Below, one piece after another: positions 16,192 to 24,069 of a stretch of 64,000 bases of DNA. The stretch's first letter is position 1. Every line of letters starts with the position of its first letter. The translations under genes were made by a program, and so were the position numbers. The stretch is from Mucilaginibacter sabulilitoris (lineage in GTDB: Bacteria; Bacteroidota; Bacteroidia; Sphingobacteriales; Sphingobacteriaceae): contig NZ_CP139558.1 of NCBI RefSeq assembly GCF_034262375.1, positions 1,364,001 through 1,428,000 of the forward strand, written 5' to 3'. The notes below the pieces were generated by a model that saw only the letters and a list, made by a program, of their open reading frames with translations, was not told the DNA's origin and did not search any database.

Positions 16192-16941
16192 ATGAAGATA
16201 GCATTACTGGGCTATGGAAAAATGGGCAAGATCATTGAAAAGATAGCCCTTAGCCGCAAGCATGAAATTGTTTTAACTATTGATCATGATAACCTGCATG
16301 ATCTTACCCCCGAAAACCTGCAAAAAGCCGATGTTGTAATTGAATTTACTATGCCGGCATCGGTGCTAAGCAATATTGAACATTGTTTTAACGCCGGCGT
16401 ACCTGTTGTAGTAGGTACAACCGGGTGGTACGATAAAATACCAGAAATAAAACAGCGCTGCGAAGAAGGCAACCATACCTTAATGTATGCTTCAAACTTT
16501 AGCGTGGGGGTGAACATATTTTTCCATGTGAACCGTTTGCTGGCCAAAATGATGAACAATTACCCGCACTACGATGTGCAGGTTGAAGAAATTCATCATA
16601 TCCAGAAAATGGATGCACCAAGCGGCACGGCTATAACTATTGCCGAAGGTATTATTGAAAATCTCGACTCCAAATCGGAGTGGGTTAACGTGTTAACTAC
16701 CGATGATAAGAGTGATGATGAAACAGTTGATGCTAACCAATTACTTATCGAGTCGATGCGTATTGACAGCGTTCCGGGCACGCATACGGTTATTTACGAT
16801 TCGGAGGTTGATTCTATTGAATTTAAGCATACCGCGCACAACCGTAACGGTTTTGCCCTGGGCGCCGTGTTGGCCGCCGAATGGGTGCATAATAAAAAAG
16901 GTTTTTACTCGGTAGAAGCCATGTTTGATTTTAACAGTTAA
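16192..16941 (+). CDS. dapB: 4-hydroxy-tetrahydrodipicolinate reductase
   Basis: The 249-residue enzyme has the N-terminal dinucleotide fold KIALLGYGKMGKIIEKIAL, the segment GVPVVVGTTGWYDK, and the family signature VEEIHHIQKMDAPSGTAITIAEGI (about 129-152), which holds the catalytic His pair and Lys and the substrate-binding DAPSGTA loop. It reduces the cyclic dihydrodipicolinate intermediate with NAD(P)H in the lysine/diaminopimelate pathway, feeding peptidoglycan synthesis. Length is slightly below E. coli DapB (273), as usual in Bacteroidota. A repeat-filled gap separates it from the DUF5683 gene. Confidence 0.95.
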   Translation: MKIALLGYGKMGKIIEKIALSRKHEIVLTIDHDNLHDLTPENLQKADVVIEFTMPASVLSNIEHCFNAGVPVVVGTTGWYDKIPEIKQRCEEGNHTLMYASNFSVGVNIFFHVNRLLAKMMNNYPHYDVQVEEIHHIQKMDAPSGTAITIAEGIIENLDSKSEWVNVLTTDDKSDDETVDANQLLIESMRIDSVPGTHTVIYDSEVDSIEFKHTAHNRNGFALGAVLAAEWVHNKKGFYSVEAMFDFNS

Positions 16942-17069
16942 TGGTATAATTTATACACGAATACAAGAGTTACTAAGGTGAATTAATTGAAGATGTGCGC
17001 ATTTATTCGGTAACATATAACTTACATGTTAGTCATAGCTAATAAAAAATAAATACATACTTTAGAAAA

Positions 17070-17130
17070 ATCTGCACATTTGCAAATTTGAAGTGGGCAC
17101 GCCCGTTTATCATCTGCATATTTGCGCATC
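17070..17130. repeat. Dispersed repeat family D (ATCTGCACATTTG)
   Basis: ATCTGCACATTTGCAAATTTG (17070 on) and ATCTGCATATTTGCGCATC (17112-17130) are two related words. The reverse complement of this pair closes the tandem lepB genes at 19780-19814, and more copies are at 39044-39100. It fills the last 70 bases before the first lepB start. Confidence 0.55.
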
Positions 17131-17139
17131 AATTAACAC

Positions 17140-18285
17140 ATGAACTGGAAATTCTGGAAAAAAGATAAAAGCAAGCCCCGGAAGAAAAAAAGCGCCGCAC
17201 GTGAATGGGCCGACGCTATTGTTTTTGCAGTTATAGCCGCTACACTGATACGTACCCTTTTTATTGAGGCCTATGTAATACCCAGCGGGTCAATGGAAAG
17301 CTCCCTTTTAATTGGCGACTACCTTTTTGTAAGCAAAGTAAATTATGGTGCCCGCATGCCCATAACGCCGGTTGCTATTCCGTTTATGCACCATACCATA
17401 CCTTATACCACCAATGCCAAGGCTTATTGGGATGGCGTACAGCTGCCTTATTACCGTTTGCCGGGTTTCAGCGATATAAAAAAGGGTGACATTGTGGTTT
17501 TTAACCAGCCAATGGAAGCCGACTCGCCTTATTTCAGGCCGGTTGATAAGCGCGAAAATATTATTAAACGCTGCCAGGGTACGCCGGGCGATACGCTGAG
17601 CCTGGTTAATGCGCAGGTTTATATAAACGGCAAGCCGGAGACTACGGCCCCCAGAGGCGAAATGACCTATGTGGTTAAAACCGATGGCAGCCAGATAAAT
17701 CCGCAGCTAATTAATGAGCTCCATTTAACTGATATTGGCATTATTGACAGTACCAGCTTTAAAACCAATACTACCGTGGCCTCGGCCAATGCTTTAAAGG
17801 CATATTCAAATATTAAGTCGGTTACTGCCGATATTGCACCTAAAGGTGTTCCCGATGATCTGAACCCCGTTTATCCCGGTAAATATCCCCGGTATAAAAC
17901 AACGCCAAACTTTCCGCACTACACCTGGAACATTGATAATTTCGGCCCTGTTGTTATCCCCAAAAAGGGTTGGACAGTTAAGCTGGATAGCTTAAACTTC
18001 CCAATTTATGGTCGGGCTATTGAAATTTATGAGCACAACAAAGTAAAAGTAGTAGGCGCTGATATTTATATAAACGATAAAAAAACCGATACTTACACCT
18101 TTAAGCTAAACTACTATTGGATGATGGGCGATAACCGCCATAATTCTGAAGATTCGCGTTACTGGGGATTTTTGCCCGAAGACCATGTGGTTGGCAAAGC
18201 ATTGTTTACCTGGCTGAGCGTTGATAGCACCGCCTCATTCGTGAATAAAATACGCTGGAACAGGTTGTTTAGAGGGATACATTAA
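17140..18285 (+). CDS. lepB: Signal peptidase I, first copy
   Basis: The 381-residue membrane peptidase has a basic N-terminus, one membrane helix (ADAIVFAVIAATLIRTLFIEAYVIP, about 24-48), then the catalytic serine S51 in PSGSMESSLLIGD and the general-base lysine K143 in IIKRCQGTPGD. Box E is MMGDNRHNSEDSRYWGFLPEDHVVGKA. It cleaves Sec and Tat signal peptides at the outer face of the membrane. A roughly 150-residue insert between the Lys box and box E makes it longer than E. coli LepB (324), as is usual in Bacteroidota. A close paralogue follows 24 bases downstream. Confidence 0.93.
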   Translation: MNWKFWKKDKSKPRKKKSAAREWADAIVFAVIAATLIRTLFIEAYVIPSGSMESSLLIGDYLFVSKVNYGARMPITPVAIPFMHHTIPYTTNAKAYWDGVQLPYYRLPGFSDIKKGDIVVFNQPMEADSPYFRPVDKRENIIKRCQGTPGDTLSLVNAQVYINGKPETTAPRGEMTYVVKTDGSQINPQLINELHLTDIGIIDSTSFKTNTTVASANALKAYSNIKSVTADIAPKGVPDDLNPVYPGKYPRYKTTPNFPHYTWNIDNFGPVVIPKKGWTVKLDSLNFPIYGRAIEIYEHNKVKVVGADIYINDKKTDTYTFKLNYYWMMGDNRHNSEDSRYWGFLPEDHVVGKALFTWLSVDSTASFVNKIRWNRLFRGIH

Positions 18286-18309
18286 TAATTAGAATTTAAA
18301 AATAAAAAA

Positions 18310-19770
18310 GTGAATATTATACTTGCTATTATACTGCTGATCATTCTGCCTTTTGTAGGATTATGGAAATTATTTGAAAAGGCCGGGCGACCAGGATGGG
18401 AAGGGGTTGTGCCTTTATACAATATTTATGGGATGATTAAACTTAGCGGCAGGCCCACCTGGTGGTTTATACTGATATTAATTCCCGGACTTAATTTATT
18501 GGTGCTGATAGGTATTGCGGTTGATTTTGTAAAGTCATTTGGCAAGTTTAGCCTGCTTGATCATATATTGGTAGTGGCATTGCCATTTATATTTTTACCA
18601 AAGTGGGGCTTCGACAAGGATACCAAATATCAGGGTCGATCAACCAGTCCGGAGTTCAGGGAGAAATATAAGGTGGCCCTTAAAAAAACCGCGACACGTG
18701 AATGGGCAGATGCTATTATTTTCGCGGTGATAGCTGCTACGCTGATCCGTACTTTGTTTATTGAGGCTTATGTAATCCCCAGCGCGTCTATGGAAAGCTC
18801 GCTGCTCATTGGCGATTACCTTTTTGTAAGCAAAGTAAACTATGGTGCCCGCCTGCCTATGACGCCCGTGGCATTTCCTTTCGCACATCACACCATGCCG
18901 CTCATTGGTACCAAAGCTTATTGGGATGGTATTGAATTGCCTTATTATCGCCTTCCGGGCCTGAGCGATATTAAAAAGGGCGATGTAGTAGTTTTTAACT
19001 ACCCTATGGATGCCGATTCGCCATTATACCGTCCGGTTGATAAGCGTGAAAATTATATTAAACGCTGCCAGGGTACACCCGGCGATACCTTAAGCGTAGT
19101 TAATGCCCAGGTATTTATAAATGGCAAGGCCGCGCCAAATCCCGCTCATGGCGAAATGGGTTATGTGGTAAAATCTGACGGTAGCGAGCTTAATCCGCAG
19201 CTTATCAGCGAACTTCACCTGGAAGATATCTCCCCAAGAAGTGGTACCGATTTTACGGTTAATACCACCCTGGCCTCGGTTGCTGCCTTAAAGGGATATT
19301 CCAATATCAAATCGATAACACCTGATATTGCTCCGAAAGGCGCTGAAAGCGATATTTATCCTACCAAGTATCCTTTATATAAAATAACCCCCAACTTCCC
19401 GGCATTTAACTGGAACGTAGATAATTATGGACCTGTCATCGTGCCGAAACGCGGCTGGACAGTTAAGCTGGATAGTTTAACCTTCCCGGTTTATGGCCGC
19501 GCTATTGAAATATATGAGGGTAACAAGGTACAGGTAGTTGGTAAGGATATCCTGATCAATGGTGTAAAGACTGATAGTTATACCTTCAAACTCAACTATT
19601 ACTTTATGATGGGTGATAACCGCCATAATTCTGAAGATTCACGTTTCTGGGGATTTGTACCCGAAGATCATATTGTAGGCAAGGCCCTGTTCATCTGGAT
19701 GAGTATTGATGATAACGCCGGCTTCCTGAACAAAATCAGGTGGAGCAGGTTGTTTAATATTATACATTAA
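18310..19770 (+). CDS. lepB: Signal peptidase I with N-terminal DUF5684 membrane domain, second copy
   Basis: This 486-residue paralogue of the preceding gene has the same catalytic part: Ser at residue 160 in PSASMESSLLIGD, Lys in YIKRCQGTPGD, and box E MMGDNRHNSEDSRFWGFVPEDHIVGKA. In addition it carries about 125 N-terminal residues with three membrane segments (IILAIILLIILPFVGLWKLFEKAGRPGWEGVVPLYN..., TWWFILILIPGLNLLVLIGIAVDFV, LLDHILVVALPFIFLPKWGFD), matching the DUF5684 type. The start is a GTG at 18310; no ATG occurs before the first membrane segment. Gene duplication followed by domain gain or loss explains the pair. Confidence 0.92.
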   Translation: MNIILAIILLIILPFVGLWKLFEKAGRPGWEGVVPLYNIYGMIKLSGRPTWWFILILIPGLNLLVLIGIAVDFVKSFGKFSLLDHILVVALPFIFLPKWGFDKDTKYQGRSTSPEFREKYKVALKKTATREWADAIIFAVIAATLIRTLFIEAYVIPSASMESSLLIGDYLFVSKVNYGARLPMTPVAFPFAHHTMPLIGTKAYWDGIELPYYRLPGLSDIKKGDVVVFNYPMDADSPLYRPVDKRENYIKRCQGTPGDTLSVVNAQVFINGKAAPNPAHGEMGYVVKSDGSELNPQLISELHLEDISPRSGTDFTVNTTLASVAALKGYSNIKSITPDIAPKGAESDIYPTKYPLYKITPNFPAFNWNVDNYGPVIVPKRGWTVKLDSLTFPVYGRAIEIYEGNKVQVVGKDILINGVKTDSYTFKLNYYFMMGDNRHNSEDSRFWGFVPEDHIVGKALFIWMSIDDNAGFLNKIRWSRLFNIIH

Positions 19771-19779
19771 GCCTGATAT

Positions 19780-19814
19780 GATGCGCAGATGATAAATTTC
19801 AAATGTGCAGATTA
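19780..19814. repeat. Dispersed repeat family D, inverted copy
   Basis: GATGCGCAGATGATAAATTT followed by CAAATGTGCAGAT is the reverse complement of the unit at 17070-17130, so the two lepB genes are enclosed by inverted copies 2.65 kb apart. Confidence 0.5.
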
Positions 19815-19825
19815 ACAATAAAATC

Positions 19826-19858
19826 AACGCTCTGTTCTAAAACGAACCGGGCGTTTTT
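19826..19858 (+). terminator. Terminator after the second lepB
   Basis: AACGCTCTGTTC (19826-19837) pairs with GAACCGGGCGTT (19844-19855) with one wobble and one mismatch, followed by a run of T. Confidence 0.6.
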
Positions 19859-19880
19859 TGTTTGATTTCGATCTCCCCCT

Positions 19881-20190
19881 GTCATTGCGAGGAACGAAGC
19901 AATCTCTATACTGTACAGGACGAACAAGCCTATCGCAGAGCGCTCAATTGCCGCTTGGGCTGTTACTTTGTCTTGATACAAAGTAACCAAAAATCAAGTC
20001 AGCAGAAATGCTTCTTTACACACAGGCCTTTACCCTGCAAATCAGGCAGAACCACGGGCCGCAATTATTTTGCCCTACTTGATTCGCACATACCGTCGCT
20101 TCAGCAAAAACTTGCTATGCCCCTCCAGCCCCGCAGGCCACCAAGTTCTGCCTGCTTTCATACGAAGCTTATCTGCTTACGGGAAGAATA
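19881..20190. repeat. Intergenic repeat block: family A unit plus a longer conserved-looking unit
   Basis: A family A unit (GTCATTGCGAGGAACGAAGC, then AATCTCT) opens the block. It is followed by TTACTTTGT-CTTGATACAAAGTAACCAAAAATCAAG, an imperfect palindrome, and about 180 bases without a credible gene. A frame at 19862-20191 translates the repeat (its start gives CHCEERSN, a known by-product of such repeats) and is not a protein gene. Between 19859 and 20260 I see no other feature. Confidence 0.5.
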
Positions 20191-20295
20191 ATTTAAATTA
20201 AAAATGATGCAATAGATTAAGAATGGTACAAATACTTTATGTCATGCCGAATTTATTTCACTGTTGTCCGGTAAACGATTTTTTCAGAAAAGAAT

Positions 20296-20324
20296 AAGGG
20301 GAAGCTTTTAGACTTCCCCTTTTG
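20296..20324 (+). terminator. Inward-facing terminator in the left end of the IS4 element
   Basis: AAGGGGAAG (20296-20304) pairs with CTTCCCCTT (20313-20321), loop of 8, followed by T. It lies between the left inverted repeat and the transposase start at 20361 and would stop readthrough transcription from outside. Confidence 0.6.
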
Positions 20325-20360
20325 TGTTGATATTAGAGTTACCACACTTCAATAGGCAAC

Positions 20361-21578
20361 ATGAGCAAAAGTACTTTTTTTACCGGACAGCCGGTACTCA
20401 ACCAGCTACTTAATTTGATTGACCGGAACTCGGTTAAAGCCTTGGCCCGGTCCGGGCAGCATGATCGTTATTATCGCTACTTTGATACCTATACCCATTT
20501 GATAACGATGCTGTATTGTGTACTCAATAAGTGCACTAGTAGCCGTGAAGTAGTTAGTGGCCTGCAGGCCTGCAGTAATAAACTACCACATACAGGTATA
20601 AGAAAGGCACCAGGAAGAAGTACTTTATGTGATGCCAACATGAAACGTTCCTACCTGGTCTTTGAACAATTGTATGAACAGCTTTACCGCAAATACAAGC
20701 GTTTTTTACCGGACAGCCGGACTGGATTTAACGTCAAATTATTTATCGCAGATGCATCAACTATCACTTTATTCCAGCAGATACTTAAGGCGCCAAGTCC
20801 CGGTAAACAGAATGGAAAGAGAAAAGGAGGCATCAAAGTCCATACCCTGATGGATGCGGCTGATGATGTAGCCATTCAGGTCAGCTTTACAGCGGCCAGC
20901 GCTAACGACATGACCTTTCTGCAGCAGATCAACCTCGAAGCCGGTTCATTCATCGTTTTTGATAAAGGATATGTTGATTATAGTCAATATCAGCGACTGA
21001 CAAATGAAGGTGTATACTTTGTTACCCGGCAAAAGAAAGACGCCCGTTATGTAGTGACGGCCGCAAACGAGATAGCTGCCCAGGCCAGGGAGGCAGGCAT
21101 AATGGCTGACCGGATGATCGTTTTAGGAACCCGGACGCATCGTAACAAGGTTAGGCTCCAAAGCCGGCAGATCACTTTCTATGATAAGGAAAAAGGCAGA
21201 TCGTTTGAATTCCTGACCAATAACTTCTCCTTATCGGCTCAGCAAATAGCTGATCTTTACAAAAAACGCTGGCAGATAGAAATCCTCTTCAAACGAATCA
21301 AACAAAACTTTCCACTCAAATATTTCCTCGGTGACAATGAAAATGCTATCAAAATACAGATCTGGTGTGCCTTTATTGCTGATCTGCTTATTAAACTGGT
21401 ACAGGCACAGCTTAAAAGAAAATGGGCTTTTTCTAATCTCAGATCTATCATCAGACTACACCTGATGAGTTATATTCACCTATTTGACTTTCTCAACAAT
21501 CCTGAAAGGCTTGCTGCTATCAATACGCATTCAAAGCAACTTAAACTAGGGGGCTTGGATATTTATTTCAAAACATAA
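20361..21578 (+). CDS. IS4-family transposase
   Basis: The 405-residue protein has an N-terminal DUF4372-type region (FFTGQPVLNQLLNLIDRNSVKALARSGQHDRYYR) and a full DDE domain. The first Asp is in LFIADASTITLFQ, the second in FIVFDKGYVDYSQY, and the Glu is in the YREK-like motif DLYKKRWQIEILFKRIKQN. No stop, frameshift or missing segment is seen, so the protein should be active. It differs in family from the IS1182-type element near the window start. Confidence 0.92.
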   Translation: MSKSTFFTGQPVLNQLLNLIDRNSVKALARSGQHDRYYRYFDTYTHLITMLYCVLNKCTSSREVVSGLQACSNKLPHTGIRKAPGRSTLCDANMKRSYLVFEQLYEQLYRKYKRFLPDSRTGFNVKLFIADASTITLFQQILKAPSPGKQNGKRKGGIKVHTLMDAADDVAIQVSFTAASANDMTFLQQINLEAGSFIVFDKGYVDYSQYQRLTNEGVYFVTRQKKDARYVVTAANEIAAQAREAGIMADRMIVLGTRTHRNKVRLQSRQITFYDKEKGRSFEFLTNNFSLSAQQIADLYKKRWQIEILFKRIKQNFPLKYFLGDNENAIKIQIWCAFIADLLIKLVQAQLKRKWAFSNLRSIIRLHLMSYIHLFDFLNNPERLAAINTHSKQLKLGGLDIYFKT

Positions 21579-21691
21579 TCCTTTATCCTGATATAAAAAC
21601 GAATCCTTTATAGATATTAACATCTTTTACCGGACAACAGAACTTGTTTCGGCACCTCACACGCAGAGCTTTATGGAGGCGGTGTTAAACC

Positions 21692-22774
21692 CTACATCCC
21701 CTTCAACAATTCAACCCCAAACCTTTCAGCAAGCATGTTCAGGTCAACAGCTACGGCGTCGACGAGCGGGATGCCATGAGTGGCACGGTGTGCTTCGGCC
21801 TCCAGTTCGGGCTCGCCGGGGATGATCACTTTTTGGGTAGGGTCAACAGTGACCGAGGTTTTAAAGCGCGCTATCCAATTGTCCAGACTGGCTTTAAATT
21901 CATCAACCGGACGGAAACCATCAACACGCATAGCACCCACAAAATGGCCTATACCTTTGCCAACCGGGTTTTCAGGTGGATCAAGAAATGCCACAAAAGG
22001 GGGCACCCAGGGCCCGTAGTTGGCGCCTGATAACACTGCCGACAAAATATCAACGGTAGCGCTCAGTCCGAAACCTTTATGACTGCCATGGTCACGGTCG
22101 CCACCCAGCGGAAGCAACGCCCCCCCGGTTTTTAAAGCATGCGGATCGGTAGTATAATTACCTTTTTTATCCTGTATCCAGCCCTCGGGCACCTGTTTGC
22201 CCAAACGTTGGGCAATTTCTAATTTGCCATTGGCAGCGGCAGAGGTAGCCAGGTCAACTACCACGGGCGGATAATGACCGGCAGGGAAAGCGTAACACAT
22301 AGGATTGGTGCCCAACAAACGTTCACTTGAATAGGTAGGGGCTACCAGCGGACTGGCATTGGTCATGGCAAAGCCTATCATGTCTTTTTCAACAGCCATG
22401 AGGGCATGATAGCCCGCAATACCAAAATGATTGGAGTTGCGTACCGATACCCAGCCAGAGCCATATTGTTCGGCTTTTTGAATAGCCACCTGCATAGCAA
22501 ACGGGGCAACCACCAGGCCGAGGCCCGCATCACCGTCAACGGTGGCGGTGGTGGGTGTTTCATGCGCTATTTGAATATTGGGTGTGGCATTAATGCGGTT
22601 CTTCTCCCACAGACGTACATAACCGCTCAAGCGGGCTACACCGTGAGAGTCAATACCCCTAAGATCAGAGCGCAGCAAAACATCGGCAGCAAGTGTGGCA
22701 TGTTCTGTACTGCAGCCAATGGCCAGAAAAATATTTTGAGTGAAAACACGCAGAACGGAAGGGTTTACAAGCAT
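21692..22774 (-). CDS. Ldh-family NAD(P)-dependent 2-hydroxyacid dehydrogenase
   Basis: The 360-residue protein belongs to the malate/L-lactate dehydrogenase type II family (YlbC/YbiC/AllD). Family blocks are present in order: LLRSDLRGIDSHGVARLSGYV (catalytic His of SHG), VSVRNSNHFGIAGYHALMA, MTNASPLVAPTYSSERLLGTNPMCYAFPAG, VVVDLATSAAANGKLEIAQR, and LGGDRDHGSHKGFGLSATVDILSAVLSGA. These enzymes oxidise 2-hydroxy acids such as malate, sulfolactate or ureidoglycolate with NAD(P). The sequence does not decide which. Monocistronic. Confidence 0.85.
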   Translation of the reverse strand: MLVNPSVLRVFTQNIFLAIGCSTEHATLAADVLLRSDLRGIDSHGVARLSGYVRLWEKNRINATPNIQIAHETPTTATVDGDAGLGLVVAPFAMQVAIQKAEQYGSGWVSVRNSNHFGIAGYHALMAVEKDMIGFAMTNASPLVAPTYSSERLLGTNPMCYAFPAGHYPPVVVDLATSAAANGKLEIAQRLGKQVPEGWIQDKKGNYTTDPHALKTGGALLPLGGDRDHGSHKGFGLSATVDILSAVLSGANYGPWVPPFVAFLDPPENPVGKGIGHFVGAMRVDGFRPVDEFKASLDNWIARFKTSVTVDPTQKVIIPGEPELEAEAHRATHGIPLVDAVAVDLNMLAERFGVELLKGM

Positions 22775-22814
22775 GGTATGATGTGTTAAAGGACAAACTA
22801 CAAAATGAAAAATG

Positions 22815-22897
22815 CGTCATTGCGAGGTACGAAGCAATCCCCGATTAGCAGAGCCGCTCTGTATAGCATAGAGATTGCTTCATACCTCGCAATGACG
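22815..22897. repeat. Family A repeat as a 25-base inverted pair
   Basis: CGTCATTGCGAGGTACGAAG...AATC (22815-22839) pairs with 22873-22897 over 25 bases with one mismatch; the 33-base loop contains AGCAGAGCCGCTCTG. It lies between two minus-strand genes. As RNA it would form a long hairpin. Confidence 0.7.
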
Positions 22898-22918
22898 ATT
22901 TGGGTTAGGCTAAATATA

Positions 22919-23455
22919 TCAATTATCCAGTTGCTTCAGCAAATCTAATCCCTGGGGCCAGTCGCCAAAGCCAGATGTAACGTTGATATGGCCGGCATCG
23001 CCTATGTTAATCAACTGACTACCCCAGCTTTTAGCAAATAAGGCGGCGCGTTCTGCGGTTACATAATAATCGTTACTGCTGACCACTACAATGCTTTTAA
23101 AAGGCAGCTTTATTAAAGGTACGGGTTTGAAACCTGTAGTGCCGGGAGGATAAGTATCAGCTTCTGTATCGCTTGGTGCAACCAATAATGCGCCCTTTAT
23201 ATGCACGTTATATTTTTGTGCCCAGTAAGCTATTGCGGTACAGGCCAGGCTATGGCCCACCAGTATTACGTTCTCCGGACCACGCTGTTGCACATAATCA
23301 TTCATGGTGGTTATCCAATCGGCACAAACGGGCGTTTCCCAATCCTGCTGTTCAACACGCGTAAAGTTAAATTGCTTTTCCCATAGTGACTGCCAATGTT
23401 CGGGGCCCGAATTACCAAGACCGGGATGAGTAAGAATAGTAGATTGAAAGGTCAT
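22919..23455 (-). CDS. RBBP9/YdeN-type alpha/beta hydrolase
   Basis: The 178-residue single-domain hydrolase has the RBBP9/YdeN layout: THPGLGNSGPEHWQSLWE near the N-terminus, nucleophile S69 in VGHSLAC, acid D129 in VSSNDYY, and H156 in GDAGHINVTSGFGDWPQG. All three catalytic residues are present. Family members are serine hydrolases of unknown physiological substrate. It is read in the same direction as the Ldh-family gene, but a long palindromic repeat lies between them. Confidence 0.85.
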   Translation of the reverse strand: MTFQSTILTHPGLGNSGPEHWQSLWEKQFNFTRVEQQDWETPVCADWITTMNDYVQQRGPENVILVGHSLACTAIAYWAQKYNVHIKGALLVAPSDTEADTYPPGTTGFKPVPLIKLPFKSIVVVSSNDYYVTAERAALFAKSWGSQLINIGDAGHINVTSGFGDWPQGLDLLKQLDN

Positions 23456-23493
23456 TGAATAAATAAGGTTAATCAGATAAACTATTAAAACAC

Positions 23494-23967
23494 CTAAGCT
23501 CCCCCTTTAGGGGGCAGGGGGGGCTCAGCAATTTGCTTTATCACCAGATTGCGTTTCTCTAACAGCCGGGTCATGTACTGCTTTAAAAAAACAACATTGG
23601 CAACATGTCCCCAAAAGCCATAGGGCGATTCAAACATAAAGATATCTTTCATCAATGTTTGATCGTTCACCGGGAAAAAGTAATGCTCATGCCTGAAGTT
23701 TTTAAAGGCTCCTTCAACCATTTCATCGGTAAAAAAATTAGGGTATTCAAACTCGGTTACCTTTGAGGTTAAGGTTTGCCACCTGCCAAAATGTTTGGCC
23801 CGCCAGGTAACAGATTCGCCCAGTTCAATCAAGCCGCTGGTACGACCTGCAATGGCTGTTTCGCCAGTTTGCCTGGTTGACGCCACATGCACATCAATGC
23901 TCCTGGCCAGGTCAAAACATCTCCGGATAGGAGCATTAATGTGTGTAGCTAATTCAATGATGGGCAT
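23494..23967 (-). CDS. SRPBCC-family (START-like) protein
   Basis: The 157-residue protein starts IIELATHINAPIRRCFDLARSIDVHVASTRQTGETAIAGRTSGLIELGESVTWRAKHFGRWQTLTSKVTEF, the pattern of the ligand-binding SRPBCC group common in Bacteroidota. The hydrophobic cavity usually holds a lipid or other small ligand; none can be named. The last eight residues (PLPPKGGA) are translated from a G-rich intergenic repeat, so the original stop has probably been replaced by repeat sequence. Monocistronic. Confidence 0.7.
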   Translation of the reverse strand: MPIIELATHINAPIRRCFDLARSIDVHVASTRQTGETAIAGRTSGLIELGESVTWRAKHFGRWQTLTSKVTEFEYPNFFTDEMVEGAFKNFRHEHYFFPVNDQTLMKDIFMFESPYGFWGHVANVVFLKQYMTRLLEKRNLVIKQIAEPPLPPKGGA

Positions 23968-23986
23968 ATATATATAGTGATTACAC

Positions 23987-24041
23987 CGATTTGATGAAAA
24001 TGATTACACCGATTAATCTATGTGGACTAATCGGTGTAATC
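23987..24041. repeat. Dispersed repeat family F (GATTACACCGATTA)
   Basis: GATTACACCGATTA (24002-24015) is the exact reverse complement of TAATCGGTGTAATC (24028-24041), loop of 12. A third, direct copy of GATTACACCGATT lies at about 23989-24001. It occupies the gap between asnS and the SRPBCC gene and may terminate asnS transcription. Confidence 0.6.
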
Positions 24042-24069
24042 AAAAATCATCAGTGAAATCATTTATAAT

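Larger units (their letters stand above)
20261..21640 (+). mobile_element. IS4-family insertion sequence, complete
   Basis: The ends CTGTTGTCCGGTAAAcGAT (20261-20279) and its near-perfect reverse complement at 21622-21640 (18 of 19 bases) enclose one intact transposase gene. The flanks read GTCATGCCGAATTTATTTCA on the left and AACTTGTTTCGGCACCTCAC on the right. The 11 bases on each side (AATTTATTTCA and AACTTGTTTCG) are similar, not identical, so a mutated target duplication is likely. The joined target would be a GCCGAA...TTCGGC palindrome. Confidence 0.88.

Noticed and set aside
19862..20191. 109-codon open frame starting MISISPCHCEERSNL
   Set aside because: It is a translation of the family A repeat and the following palindromic block; the CHCEERSN wording is a recurrent by-product of such repeats and no domain is visible.
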